A DNA stretch of 64,000 bases, from contig NZ_JBIPKI010000007.1 in assembly GCF_044068515.1 (NCBI RefSeq), forward strand, positions 1 through 64,000, read 5' to 3'. This document shows positions 35,991 through 44,856 of the stretch, in pieces; the first letter of the stretch is position 1, and each line of letters begins with the position of its first letter. The position numbers were made by a program, and so were the translations under genes. Below the pieces are notes generated by a model. It had not been told where the DNA came from. It made no database searches and was given only the letters and a program-made list of their open reading frames with translations. This DNA is from Desulfurivibrio sp044068515 (GTDB taxonomy: Bacteria; Desulfobacterota; Desulfobulbia; Desulfobulbales; Desulfurivibrionaceae).

Positions 35991-36536
35991 ATGAAGAAAA
36001 CTATTTTAAGCATCGCCCTGGCGGCGACTATTGCCCTGGCCGGTTATCAGGCCGCGGAAGCCCAGCTGGGAACCGGCGCCGGACCGGGATCTGGTCCGGG
36101 CATCGGCATGATGGGCGGCCCCGGGGCCGGTTACGGCCGGATGGGAGCCACTCTTGATGAAGAGACCATCAAGGCGCGGCAGCAATTCTACCAGGAAACC
36201 ACCGATCTGCGCCGCCAGATCGTGGGCAAGCAGGCGGAGTTGCGGGCGGTGCTGAGCAATCAGCGGCCCGACGAGAAAAAGGCCGCCCGCCTGGCCCAGG
36301 AACTTTTTGATCTGCGCACCGAGAAACATCAAAAAGCCCAGGAGCTGGGGATCGCCATGCCCGGCATGGGAACGGGGATGGGCATGGGTAAAGGCCGGAT
36401 GGGCCGGGGCATGATGGGCCGAGGCATGATGGGTCAGGGCATGATGGGCCCTGGCATGGGGATGATGCTGGGCATCTGCCCCATGCTGGATTCCACCACC
36501 CCTGAGGACTCCACCCCGGAAACCACCCCTAACTGA
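35991..36536 (+). CDS. ZraP/Spy-like periplasmic protein with Met-rich C-terminus
   Basis: 181-residue secreted protein. A Sec signal peptide (1-24, ending AAEA) is followed by a Gly/Met segment, then a helical region (about 54-122: LDEETIKARQQFYQETTDLRRQIV and following) like the helical hairpin of ZraP/CpxP/Spy. Residues about 123-160 hold 14 Met in repeated GRGMMG/GQGMMG units; a single Cys (C163) follows. The tail is Thr/Pro-rich. Family members are metal-binding or chaperone-like periplasmic proteins. The Met repeats favour soft metals such as Cu(I) or Ag(I) over zinc, by inference. Expression should require sigma-54 and an NtrC-family regulator. GGAGGAA precedes the ATG. Confidence 0.82.
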   Translation: MKKTILSIALAATIALAGYQAAEAQLGTGAGPGSGPGIGMMGGPGAGYGRMGATLDEETIKARQQFYQETTDLRRQIVGKQAELRAVLSNQRPDEKKAARLAQELFDLRTEKHQKAQELGIAMPGMGTGMGMGKGRMGRGMMGRGMMGQGMMGPGMGMMLGICPMLDSTTPEDSTPETTPN

Positions 36537-36862
36537 TTTGCCTTAAATCTCAAGCTTCTGCATCTCCATCCCCGGCCGGGACCACCGGCTCTGCAAAGCA
36601 GGGCTGGTGGTCCCGGCTTTTTTCGCCTGGTTCCGCAGCATTTGCTCGGGCTGGGGGCCCCTGGCTCATTCGAAGTAGTACCCTTCTCCAAACCCTCGCA
36701 ACCCGCCGGACATGGCGGGACAGGCTGGGCCCACCGGGCCTGGCCCGTGAAGAAAAAATCTTTTCCCAGCGCTGATCAGCCGGGATTGCAGCCCTCGGCA
36801 GGTCATTGGTCATCGGGCGGAAAAGGCGGTTCCGGCAAGGTGTGTGTCAGGACCGGCTGAGT
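36537..36862. other. Intergenic region after the ZraP-like gene
   Basis: About 325 bases. It holds the intrinsic terminator at 36575-36623; apart from that I see no gene or clear promoter. Confidence 0.55.
36575..36623 (+). terminator. Intrinsic terminator of the ZraP-like gene
   Basis: GCCGGGACCACC (36575-36586) pairs perfectly with GGTGGTCCCGGC (36606-36617), followed by six T. Confidence 0.93.
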
Positions 36863-37729
36863 ATGTTATTATTGGGCGACGGATGGCGCCATTTCCTTAA
36901 GACGGCGAGGTCGACGGTGGTGAAAGCAAGAACTTTGACGCTGTACATTTTTTTTCTGGGGCTCTGGTTGTTGCTGCCGGGCCCGGCTCAGTTGCTGGCA
37001 GCAGGTAAGGAGATGACGCCCCCGGAGGAGCATTTGCTGGCCTCCGCCTATCCCGCCGGCGAGGTTTTGCATTACGATGTAACTTGGCTGGGGATGACCG
37101 CTGGGCGGCTGACTATGGCCGTTAAGCAACTGGATGACCGGGGGGAGCTGCTGGCCCTGGAAATCACCGCCCGCACCGCCGGGTTGCTGGGGAAAATTTA
37201 TCCGGTGCGGGACACTTTTCGGGTGGTGGTGCGCGGCCCGGCCCGTTTGCCCAGCCACTATCGCATCGACCAGCACCAGGGAGAGCGCCGGAATATTCGG
37301 ACCACTATTTATAACCAGGAACGGCGCCTGATTGTCTATCAGCGCAATCAGGATCCGGTGGAAAGATTTACCGTGGCCGGGCCGGTGCATAACGAATTCT
37401 CCGCCTTTTATGCCATGCGTATTATGCCGTTGGCCCTGGGCAAAAGCGTGGTAATTCCGACTTTTGCTGACCGGGAGCGCCATGATGTTGAGGTTATGGT
37501 GGAAAAGATCGAGAGCATCGATTCCATCCTCGGGCGCCGCGAGAGTTTACAGGTGCGGCCGCAGCTCACTTTTGTCGGTCTCTACGAGAAAGCGGGGGAT
37601 CCCCAGATCTGGCTGACCGACGATCAGTACCGGGTGCCGTTGCGGGTTCGTTCCCGGATCGCCATCGGCTCCTTGACCGCGACCCTTACCTATTATCAGG
37701 GGCCGGCCGGCGAATTTCCTTCCCCTTGA
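36863..37729 (+). CDS. DUF3108 domain-containing protein
   Basis: 288-residue probable periplasmic or outer-membrane-associated protein. A hydrophobic segment (about 25-45, TLYIFFLGLWLLLPGPAQLL) acts as signal or anchor. The DUF3108 beta-rich domain covers about 60-285, with GEVLHYDVTWLGMTAGRLTM, YPVRDTFRVVVRG and VPLRVRSRIAIGSLTATL. ATG at 36863 is chosen (AGGA upstream); a GTG at 36917 just before the hydrophobic segment is an alternative. Its 3' end overlaps the convergent dehydrogenase gene by 34 bases. Function unknown for the family. Confidence 0.85.
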   Translation: MLLLGDGWRHFLKTARSTVVKARTLTLYIFFLGLWLLLPGPAQLLAAGKEMTPPEEHLLASAYPAGEVLHYDVTWLGMTAGRLTMAVKQLDDRGELLALEITARTAGLLGKIYPVRDTFRVVVRGPARLPSHYRIDQHQGERRNIRTTIYNQERRLIVYQRNQDPVERFTVAGPVHNEFSAFYAMRIMPLALGKSVVIPTFADRERHDVEVMVEKIESIDSILGRRESLQVRPQLTFVGLYEKAGDPQIWLTDDQYRVPLRVRSRIAIGSLTATLTYYQGPAGEFPSP

Positions 37730-39000
37730 GCATAGTTGAGAATTTCCAACAGCTCTTTCCGGCCGTAAGGCAGACGCCAGAGCCGGGCCTGGGGCAGGGT
37801 GTGTTCGACCAGTTCCGCCAGAGCGACTTTGCCGGTGGGGATTTTGATTTCGGCCAGATTTTGGGGAGCCCCCATCCGCCGCAACCACTGCCGCAAGGCT
37901 TGCAGGCCCTGCTCCGCTTCCAGTTTGAGTTCCGCTGGGCCTGGCTCGGGTGACCGAGTCGGGCCGGCGGTGAAAACGGGACGGGTCCAGGCGGTGATCC
38001 GGGAAGGATCGCGACGGGCGGTAAATTGCAGCCAGGCGGGCAGGATCACCGCCAAAAGCTCTCCGTGGGCCAGATCATAACGGCCGCCCAGGGCATGGGC
38101 GAGCAGATGGGCCGGCATGGTGACCCGGCCGCGGCCGGCATTGTTGAGCCCCCCCAGGGCCAGGGCCGAGGCCCAAAGCATGTCGGCCCGCCCCTGGTAA
38201 TCGACGGAATCGGCCTTTAGGCGGGCACAGCTGGCCATGATGGTTTTGATCAGGCCGATGGCCAGGCGATCCTGGAGAGCTGAGGAAACCGCCGCCGGTG
38301 ATCCAGCGGGCGGCCCGCAATCAGAGTTCGGGATAGCCCCCGCGTGGGCCGCTGGCCGGTATGCCTGAGAGCCCGGGGGGGAGCCGGAACCGAAAAACTC
38401 CAGCAGGTGGCTGAGGGTGTCCACTGCTCCGTTAAGAGTCTGCCGCCAGGGGACCGTGCAGGACAATTCCGGATCCATGATCGCCACGGCCGGCAGGAGG
38501 TGGCGGTTGCCGATCCCGATTTTTTGCCGGGTCAGTTCGTTGGTCAGGACCATGCCATGGTTGTATTCCGAGCCTGAACCCGCCGCCGTCGGTACGCAGA
38601 TCACCGGCAGGGCGCGGCGGATGCTTTTCTTGCCCCGAAAAAAGAGCCAGATATCGTGGTTGACGCAGGCGCCGGCCGCCACCGCCTTGGCGCTGTCCAT
38701 GACACTGCCGCCCCCCACCGCTACCACCACCTGGACGTTATGCTCTTGGGCCAGGCCAATCCCCCGGCGCACCTGGGCCAGGCGCGGGTTGGGGCGAATC
38801 CCCCCCAGCTCCCGCCAGTCCACGCCCGCTGCCGCCAGCGAGCGGCAGACCTGTTGATATCCCTCTCCGGCCTGCAGGTGTTGACCCCCGTAAAGCAGCA
38901 GGGCCCTGGTGCCCAGGCGGGCGCATTCCCGGCCCAACCGGGTCAGCCCTTGCCGGCCGAAAATCACCTTGGTGGGGTGGTGAAAAACAAATTTATCCAT
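37696..39000 (-). CDS. Iron-containing alcohol dehydrogenase (BdhA/YqhD-like)
   Basis: 434-residue group III alcohol dehydrogenase. The NAD(P) site includes VVVAVGGGSVMDSAKAVA; TAAGSGSEYNHGMVLTN is typical of the butanol-dehydrogenase branch. Metal ligands: the Asp and His in NGAVDTLSHLLEFF, and His in PAHLLAHALGG and LAHGE. Between the first ligand block and the helical domain is a low-complexity insertion of about 35 residues (from GSGSPPGS to GSPAAVS), unusual for the family and replacing part of a helix. The ATG at 39000 gives the standard MDKFVFHHPTKVIFG start, without an obvious ribosome site. Confidence 0.88.
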   Translation of the reverse strand: MDKFVFHHPTKVIFGRQGLTRLGRECARLGTRALLLYGGQHLQAGEGYQQVCRSLAAAGVDWRELGGIRPNPRLAQVRRGIGLAQEHNVQVVVAVGGGSVMDSAKAVAAGACVNHDIWLFFRGKKSIRRALPVICVPTAAGSGSEYNHGMVLTNELTRQKIGIGNRHLLPAVAIMDPELSCTVPWRQTLNGAVDTLSHLLEFFGSGSPPGSQAYRPAAHAGAIPNSDCGPPAGSPAAVSSALQDRLAIGLIKTIMASCARLKADSVDYQGRADMLWASALALGGLNNAGRGRVTMPAHLLAHALGGRYDLAHGELLAVILPAWLQFTARRDPSRITAWTRPVFTAGPTRSPEPGPAELKLEAEQGLQALRQWLRRMGAPQNLAEIKIPTGKVALAELVEHTLPQARLWRLPYGRKELLEILNYAQGEGNSPAGP

Positions 39001-39031
39001 AAGGTCGTTGCGATTGAACCGCCCCCGAAGT

Positions 39032-39074
39032 GAGATCCCGACCGCTCCGCGGACCACTGTTTAGCCGGGATCTC
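39032..39074. other. Inverted repeat between rsmA and the alcohol dehydrogenase gene
   Basis: GAGATCCCG (39032-39040) pairs with CGGGATCTC (39066-39074), 25-base loop, no T-tract. It lies just upstream of the dehydrogenase start (reverse strand), so it could be an operator or a leader hairpin. Confidence 0.45.
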
Positions 39075-39128
39075 GGCCGCTCGAACCGTCCGGTCCCTGC
39101 ATTCAGTGGTTCAAGGAAAGCCTCCGAT

Positions 39129-39974
39129 TCAGTCCTGGGCGGCGGCAATGGCCCTGGTCAGGCGGATAAAGTCCGCCGTGGTCAAGTTTTCCGCCCGCAG
39201 GCGGGGTTCGATGCCGGCCGCGGCCAGCGCTCTAGCGGCTTCTGGCCGGCCCAGGCCGATTGCCCCCCCGGCGCTCAGACTGTTGAGCAAGGTTTTGCGG
39301 CGCTGGCGGAAGGCAAGGTCAACTACCCGGCGCAGCATGGGAAAATCCACTCCGGCGGGTGCGGCGCCGAAGCTGATGGCGATCACCAGCGAGTCCACTT
39401 TGGGCCGGGGGTAAAAATTGGCCGGTCCGACTTCCAGCAAGCGCCGCACCTGGGCGCAACTCCCCAGCAGGACCGAGAGCACCCCGTATTCCTTGGTCCC
39501 CGGCGGGGCGATCAGGCGCAGGGCCACCTCCTTCTGGACCATCAGTACCGCCAGATCCAGGGCCTGGTGCTGTTCCACCAGCTTGAAGAGCAGCGGGTTG
39601 GTGATGGCGTAGGGCAGGTTGGCGATGATTTTCAGTCTACTTCCCTGGTCGTGGGCCAGGGCGGCAAAATCGGTTTGCAGCAGATCCTGGTGGTGCAGTT
39701 CGACGTTGACCGGCAGGTCCTGGGCTTCCAGATGGTACCTGATGATCCCGGCATCAATCTCGATTCCGATCACTTTGCCGGCCCTGGCGGCCAGGGGGAT
39801 AGTTAAAGAACCCAAACCTACTCCCAGTTCCACCACCGTATCGGTGGGGCCGATGCCGGCCAGGGCGACAATCTGTTCGGCAAGCCGGGGCTGGACCAGG
39901 AAGTTCTGGCCCAAGCGCTTGCTGGGGGCCAAGCCATGTTCGGTCAAAATCTGTCTGATACTGGTTTGGTTCAC
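39129..39974 (-). CDS. rsmA: 16S rRNA (adenine1518/1519-N6)-dimethyltransferase
   Basis: 281-residue KsgA/RsmA family enzyme dimethylating two adenines in helix 45 of 16S rRNA. Landmarks: KRLGQNFLVQPRLAEQIV, VVELGVGLGSLTIPLA (SAM site), IANLPYAITNPLL (NLPY catalytic motif), FYPRPKVDSLVI and FRQRRKTLLNSL. Upstream on the same strand is the DUF2062 gene, 93 bases away. Confidence 0.95.
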   Translation of the reverse strand: MNQTSIRQILTEHGLAPSKRLGQNFLVQPRLAEQIVALAGIGPTDTVVELGVGLGSLTIPLAARAGKVIGIEIDAGIIRYHLEAQDLPVNVELHHQDLLQTDFAALAHDQGSRLKIIANLPYAITNPLLFKLVEQHQALDLAVLMVQKEVALRLIAPPGTKEYGVLSVLLGSCAQVRRLLEVGPANFYPRPKVDSLVIAISFGAAPAGVDFPMLRRVVDLAFRQRRKTLLNSLSAGGAIGLGRPEAARALAAAGIEPRLRAENLTTADFIRLTRAIAAAQD

Positions 39975-40067
39975 GATGATTTATTTATCCTTAGCCGGCA
40001 GGCTATCAGGGGCAATTCAGGAAGCGGGCAAAAAGGGCAGGCCGGGGCGGCGAGGCCAAAAAATATC

Positions 40068-40571
40068 TCAGGAAAGTACATGCTTCTGGCGCCGTTTCCG
40101 CTGGATGGCCAAAAACAGCTGCAGGGAAAGGGGATAGGTTACCAGGGCCAGGGGGATGGCCAGGATAGCCCCGCCCAGGATCAGGACGGCGATGGCCTCG
40201 TAGCCCAGCTGGCCGATGGCGGCCAGGCGTTCGCCGAAGGAACCGGCTTCGGAGACCACGAATACGATGGTTTCCCGCACCCGGGCCCAGGTCAGTTCGA
40301 CGGGATAGAAGAATTTACCCAGTTTCCAGGAGACATAGTACTGGGGCAGCAGGGTAAAGGGGTTGCTGACCAGCAGGCCGGCCAGGATGCCGGCGATGCT
40401 GTTGCCCCGGAACAAGGGCGCCAGCACCAGAATGATCAGGGTCTGCAGAGGTACGATGGGGATAATACCCACCGCTACGCCGACGGTTACGCCGCGGGCA
40501 AGACTGTGGGGATCTCCCTTGAGGCGGAGAATCTTCAAATAATAATAACGGGCGGTGCGTTGCGGTTCCAT
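40068..40571 (-). CDS. DUF2062 domain membrane protein
   Basis: 167-residue membrane protein with about three hydrophobic segments. The DUF2062 signature includes GDPHSLARGVTVGVAVGIIP, NSIAGILAGLLVSNPFTLLPQYY and a C-terminal segment (about 130-155), followed by a basic tail (RKRRQKHVLS). The ATG at 40571 lies five bases after the tsaD stop; a TTG at 40580 would overlap it. Function unknown; transport or envelope roles have been suggested for relatives. Confidence 0.85.
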   Translation of the reverse strand: MEPQRTARYYYLKILRLKGDPHSLARGVTVGVAVGIIPIVPLQTLIILVLAPLFRGNSIAGILAGLLVSNPFTLLPQYYVSWKLGKFFYPVELTWARVRETIVFVVSEAGSFGERLAAIGQLGYEAIAVLILGGAILAIPLALVTYPLSLQLFLAIQRKRRQKHVLS

Positions 40572-40576
40572 GCCGA

Positions 40577-41743
40577 TCAACCGGTCAGGGGTAAATCGGC
40601 TGCGGGCGGGAACGGGCCCTCTTGAGTTGGGGCCCGGCGGTAACTGTGCCGGCCGGCAACTTCCGGACCTGATGGCCCGGCGCCGAAGCGGGAATAAACA
40701 TCCATCGCCATCGACCGGGTGGCCCGGTGGCGCTGAAAGAAGCCGGCCATGGCGATCATGGCGGCATTATCGGTGCAGAAGGCGGGTTCCGGCATGAAAA
40801 TGGTCAACCCGTCGGCTTCCGCCGCCTCGCGCAGGTGTTGGCGCAGCCTGGGGTTGGCTGCCACGCCGCCGCTGAGGACTACCTGCCGGCAGGAGAATTG
40901 CCGGGCCGCGGCCAGGGTTTTTTCCACCAGCACCTCCACCACTGCTTCCTGAAACGAGGCGCAGATATCGGCCTGGTAAGCTGCATGATCGGCGGCGGAA
41001 TATGGCCGGTGCGCCTCCTGGCGCCGACGGATTTCTCCTGCCACCGCGGTTTTCAGGCCGCTGAAGCTGAAGTCCAAGCTGTCGGCGGCCAGCCGGGCCC
41101 GGGGGAAGGCAAAGGCCTGGGGGTTTCCGGCTGTCGCCAAGCGACTGACCGCCGGGCCGCCGGGGTAGCCCAGCTCGAGAAGCTTGGCCACCTTGTCAAA
41201 GGCCTCGCCGGCCGCGTCGTCGCGGGTGCGGCCCAGCAGGGTGAAGTCCGTGGGACTTTGGACCAGAAAGATGCTTGAATGACCGCCGGAAACGGTCAGG
41301 GCCAGATAGGGGAAAACCGGGTGTTCGGCGGCCAGAAAAGGTGAAGCCAGGTGGCCGGCGATATGATCCACCCCCACATAGGGGATGGCCGTGGCCAGGG
41401 AAAGCGCCTTGGCAAAATTGAGGCCCACCAGCAGGGATCCTACCAGGCCCGGTCCCTGGGTAACGGCGATCAGATCGATCTCTGCGAGCTCGAGCCCAGC
41501 CTCCTGCAGGGCGGTTTTCACCACCGGGAAGATATTTTCCAGGTGGCGCCGGGAGGCCAGTTCCGGCACAATCCCGCCGTAGGGGGTGTGCACTTCGTTC
41601 TGGCTTCTGACCAGGTTGGCCAGGATGCCAACCTGGCCGGGAGGGTCCTCTGGTCCGCTCTGATTGGAGTAGTGCCGGCCGGCAACGGCCAGGACCGCCG
41701 CCGCCGTATCGTCGCAGGAGGTTTCTATGCCCAGGATCAGCAT
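40577..41743 (-). CDS. tsaD: tRNA N6-threonylcarbamoyladenosine synthase subunit TsaD
   Basis: 388-residue ASKHA-fold subunit making t6A37 in ANN-decoding tRNAs. Motifs: GIETSCDDTAAAVL, PELASRRHLENIFP (metal His pair with DHIAGHL), TQGPGLVGSLLVG, TVSGGHSS, LSGGVAANPRLR and CTDNAAMIAMAG. A C-terminal extension of about 45 residues exceeds the usual 335-340. It lies 15 bases after pheA on the same strand. Confidence 0.95.
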   Translation of the reverse strand: MLILGIETSCDDTAAAVLAVAGRHYSNQSGPEDPPGQVGILANLVRSQNEVHTPYGGIVPELASRRHLENIFPVVKTALQEAGLELAEIDLIAVTQGPGLVGSLLVGLNFAKALSLATAIPYVGVDHIAGHLASPFLAAEHPVFPYLALTVSGGHSSIFLVQSPTDFTLLGRTRDDAAGEAFDKVAKLLELGYPGGPAVSRLATAGNPQAFAFPRARLAADSLDFSFSGLKTAVAGEIRRRQEAHRPYSAADHAAYQADICASFQEAVVEVLVEKTLAAARQFSCRQVVLSGGVAANPRLRQHLREAAEADGLTIFMPEPAFCTDNAAMIAMAGFFQRHRATRSMAMDVYSRFGAGPSGPEVAGRHSYRRAPTQEGPFPPAADLPLTG

Positions 41744-41758
41744 GGCCGGAAAACCCGC

Positions 41759-42859
41759 TTATTCCCGGGCGCGGGGATAGGAACCCAGCCACTCATAGAG
41801 AGAGCAGATCTCCCGAAGTTTGGTGCAACTCTCCCGGACCTGGGGATCATCGAGATGGCCGATCAGGTCGATAAAGAAGAGATAGCGGCCGGGCTCGTCC
41901 TTGACCGGTCGGGACTCGATCCGGGTCAGGTTGATGTTGTTGCGGGCCAGAATGCTCAGGGCTTCATGCAGGGCCCCGGGCCGGTCGAGCAGGGCCACCA
42001 GCAGGGAAGTCTTGTCATCGCCGCTGGCCTTGGGAGATTCTTTGCCGATCAGAAGAAACCTGGTGGTGTTGCCCCGGAAATCCTCGATCCCCTTGACCGC
42101 CACCTGGAGTTGATAGGTCTTTACCGCCAGAGTGCTGGCAATGGCAGCCACCGTGGGGTCTTCGACCGCCATCCGGGCCGCGGCCCCGGTGCTGGTGGTG
42201 TTGTGCCGGGGGGTATCCGGCAGGTTGCGGTGCAGCCATTGCCGACACTGGGCCAGGGGTTGGGGGTGGGAAACCACCAGCTTGACGTCCTCGAGCCGGC
42301 CGCTCTGGTTGACCAGGTTGTGGCTGATGGCCAGATTCAACTCGCCGCAGATTTTTACCCGGAAACGGGTAAAGGCATCAAGGGTGGAAGTAACCGCCCC
42401 TTCAATGGAATTTTCCACCGGCACCACGGCGTAATCAACCCGGCCCCTTTCCACCTCGATGAAGGCATCCTCGATGGTTTCCATGGGCCGAAATGAGGCG
42501 GCACTGCCGAAAAATTTGATTCCGGCCAGGTGGGAGAAGGTTGCCTCCGGTCCCAGGTAGGCGACTTCGGTGGCTTTTTGCGAAAGCCGGCAGGCGGCGA
42601 TTATTTCGTGCAGGATAGCCCGGAGGGCCGGTTCGGGAAATTCACCGGCGTTGTCCTGGCTCAACCGGCGGATAATTTCCCTTTCCCGCTTGGGGTCCCA
42701 TCGGTCCTTGTTGTGGCCCGCTTTTACCTTGCCTATTTCCTTGGCCAAGCGGATTCGTTGCCGGAGCAGGGCCAGCATCTGATCATCGATGGCGTCGATT
42801 TGCTGCCGAAAGGTTGCCAAATTCTGTTTGTCAGGAAGAAGATCTTTGGTCTGCGACAT
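41759..42859 (-). CDS. pheA: Bifunctional chorismate mutase/prephenate dehydratase (P-protein)
   Basis: 366-residue P-protein. N-terminal AroQ chorismate mutase (about 15-95: LATFRQQIDAIDDQMLALLRQRIRLAKEIGKVK), prephenate dehydratase (about 100-280: VAYLGPEATFSHLAG, VVPVENSIEGAV, TTSTGAAARM, TRFLLIGKE) and a C-terminal ACT domain (about 290-360: TSLLVALLDRPGALHEAL, LTRIESRPVKDEPGRYLFFIDLIGH) for phenylalanine feedback. The ATG at 42859 gives the usual N-terminus; no strong ribosome site. It is the first gene of a reverse-strand run pheA-tsaD-DUF2062-rsmA. It competes for chorismate with mqnA. Confidence 0.95.
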   Translation of the reverse strand: MSQTKDLLPDKQNLATFRQQIDAIDDQMLALLRQRIRLAKEIGKVKAGHNKDRWDPKREREIIRRLSQDNAGEFPEPALRAILHEIIAACRLSQKATEVAYLGPEATFSHLAGIKFFGSAASFRPMETIEDAFIEVERGRVDYAVVPVENSIEGAVTSTLDAFTRFRVKICGELNLAISHNLVNQSGRLEDVKLVVSHPQPLAQCRQWLHRNLPDTPRHNTTSTGAAARMAVEDPTVAAIASTLAVKTYQLQVAVKGIEDFRGNTTRFLLIGKESPKASGDDKTSLLVALLDRPGALHEALSILARNNINLTRIESRPVKDEPGRYLFFIDLIGHLDDPQVRESCTKLREICSLYEWLGSYPRARE

Positions 42860-43136
42860 GTATATCACTGGGTTTATGGTAACCGCCCGGATGGGGCATG
42901 CTATTGTTTAAAGAAGTGTTTACGGGGTTGCTACCGTAATGGACGTTGGCGAGAATCCCGCTGAATTTTTTATTCTAATGTAAAATTAAAGGGTTGAAAA
43001 GAGATTTCCGGGACTGAATACCCGGAGGAATGTTGACAGCCGTTTAGAAACTCTGTAAGTACCAAGATGCTACCAAGATGGCGATTTTACAATCATCGTC
43101 GCGGGTTTAATTTTTCTCCACTTGGGCGGTCAGATA

Positions 43137-43745
43137 ATGAAAGTCAAACATTGCATGCAGGGTGCTCGCAAGAAGCTGGTGACCATTGGCCGCAACGCCC
43201 TTCTCCAAGAGGCCGGAACCATGATGAAACAACATGGAATCAGGCACCTGCCTGTGGTTGAGGATGACCAGATGGTCGGCTTCATCACCGAAAGCGATAT
43301 CCGCCATTACGCCTTTCCCTCAATGGAGAGGGAGATATATGTCCATGAAGTGATGGTCCGCAACATCATCACCATTAATGTCAATGCCACCATCGAGAAG
43401 GCGGCCCGGCTGATTCATGACTACAAGATCGGCGGCCTGCCGGTGCTGGACAAAAAGAAGTTGGTGGGGATAATCACCGCCACCGATCTTCTTTCGGCTT
43501 TGATCTCGGTGATGGGGCTGCTCAAGGCTTCGACCCGGATAGATGTTCTGGTCGGCAAGCAGGGCGGGGTGGAGGATGTTACCCGGGTCATCAAGCAGCA
43601 TGGCGGTGAGATCATCAGCGTTTCCACCGAGCAGCATTCTTCCCGCAAGAAGCTTTACGGATTCCGCTTGGAAAAATGTGACTTTGATGAAGTGATCGAG
43701 GCCCTGGAGGAGAGAGGTCATAAAGTGGTGGCGGTGGTTGACTGA
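43137..43745 (+). CDS. Two-CBS-domain protein with C-terminal ACT-like domain (AcuB type)
   Basis: 202-residue cytosolic protein. CBS1 (about 1-60: HCMQGARKKLVTIGRNALLQEA, HGIRHLPVVEDDQMVGFITESDI), CBS2 (about 70-130: VMVRNIITINVNATIEKAARL, IGGLPVLDKKKLVGIITATDLL) and an ACT-like tail (about 137-202: RIDVLVGKQGGVEDVTRVI). CBS pairs usually bind adenine nucleotides. It ends two bases before larE, so the two are probably cotranscribed. Confidence 0.88.
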   Translation: MKVKHCMQGARKKLVTIGRNALLQEAGTMMKQHGIRHLPVVEDDQMVGFITESDIRHYAFPSMEREIYVHEVMVRNIITINVNATIEKAARLIHDYKIGGLPVLDKKKLVGIITATDLLSALISVMGLLKASTRIDVLVGKQGGVEDVTRVIKQHGGEIISVSTEQHSSRKKLYGFRLEKCDFDEVIEALEERGHKVVAVVD

Positions 43746-43747
43746 CC

Positions 43748-44530
43748 ATGTCCCGGCACCGGGCGGCCTGGAAATACCGGAATCTGGTGGCCGAACTTGC
43801 CGCCGACCAGCGGGTGGCGGTTGCTTTTTCCGGCGGGGTTGACAGCTCCCTGCTGCTGGCCGCCGCCCTGGCCGCGCGTGGCGCTGGGGTTCTGGTGCTC
43901 CATGCCCGTTCGCCCCTGCAGGCGGCCGGCGAGTATGAACGGGCCATGGCGGTTGCCGCCGGCTTGCGTTGCCGGCCCGAGGTTGTAGACGTCGACCCTT
44001 ATTCCTGGCCGGATTTCGTCGCCAATCCCCCTGAGCGTTGCTATCTCTGTAAAAAAAGGCTTTATTCCCTTTTCCGGGAAAAAGCCTGCGCCAGCGATTG
44101 CTCGGTGCTGCTGGACGGAACCAACGGGGATGACCTGAGACAAGACCGTCCCGGTTTGCGCGCCCTGCAGGAATTACAAGTGCGCACCCCCTTGGCCGAT
44201 GCGGGGTTGACCAAGATTGAAATTCGCCGCCTGGCCCGGGAACAGGGCCTGGCCAACTGGGATAAACCCTCCGCCTCCTGTCTGGCCACCCGGATCATGG
44301 CCCAGCAGCCCATTACCCCGGCGAACATCGCCTTAGTAGGCCAAGGCGAAAGCCTGCTCCAGGAACTTGGCTTCACCGGCGCCCGTTTTCGTCATTACGG
44401 CGCCAGGTGCCTGATCGAGGTAGCCCGGGCCGACGAGGCATTATTGGCCCGGGATGCGATCTTGGCCCGGATACAGTCCTGCTGTCGCCGGTTGGGATTT
44501 GCCGGGATGGAATTGGGATGGCGGCCCTGA
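43748..44530 (+). CDS. larE: LarE-type ATP-dependent sacrificial sulfur transferase
   Basis: 260-residue PP-loop ATPase. The PP-loop SGGVDSS is at 28-34; RCYLCKKRL (about 97-105) and KPSASCLATRI (C178, the position of the sacrificial or cluster-binding Cys) are LarE signatures. LarE supplies sulfur for the nickel-pincer nucleotide cofactor of lactate racemase-like enzymes. larA, larB and larC are not in the window. Close spacing to the CBS gene suggests adenine-nucleotide-linked control, by inference. Confidence 0.9.
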   Translation: MSRHRAAWKYRNLVAELAADQRVAVAFSGGVDSSLLLAAALAARGAGVLVLHARSPLQAAGEYERAMAVAAGLRCRPEVVDVDPYSWPDFVANPPERCYLCKKRLYSLFREKACASDCSVLLDGTNGDDLRQDRPGLRALQELQVRTPLADAGLTKIEIRRLAREQGLANWDKPSASCLATRIMAQQPITPANIALVGQGESLLQELGFTGARFRHYGARCLIEVARADEALLARDAILARIQSCCRRLGFAGMELGWRP

Positions 44531-44856
44531 ACGGCATGGCCTGACCTTTTGAGGATTCTCGGGGTGACGCCAAGGTTAGGAATTTTCCCTGGCGGCCCGC
44601 GTCTTAAGTGGTTTGATTGTTGAAGTTGTTATGCTGTCGTGGGGTGAGGGAACGACTTTGCCTTTTCAGGTGAAACCTTGATCGCCGATACTCCGTGGTG
44701 GTTTAACAGCCTTGGTTTTAGCGTTTTTTTTTTGTTTGACAGCGGGATCTTTTTTATTGACAATCAATTATCGTGTGATTAAAGCCTTGATGTGCCTGCG
44801 TATACGAGTTGGTAGGGGAGACCCGGTCAGAACGAAAAACCACTAAGGAGGAAGGA
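44531..44856 (+). promoter_or_regulatory. Upstream region of the HU gene with candidate promoter
   Basis: About 325 gene-free, increasingly AT-rich bases. TTGACA (44736-44741) with a 17-base spacer to GACAAT (44759-44764) is the best -35/-10 pair; a second TTGACA at 44757-44762 lacks a well-placed -10. T-runs near 44725-44735 are typical of upstream AT elements. Confidence 0.5.
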
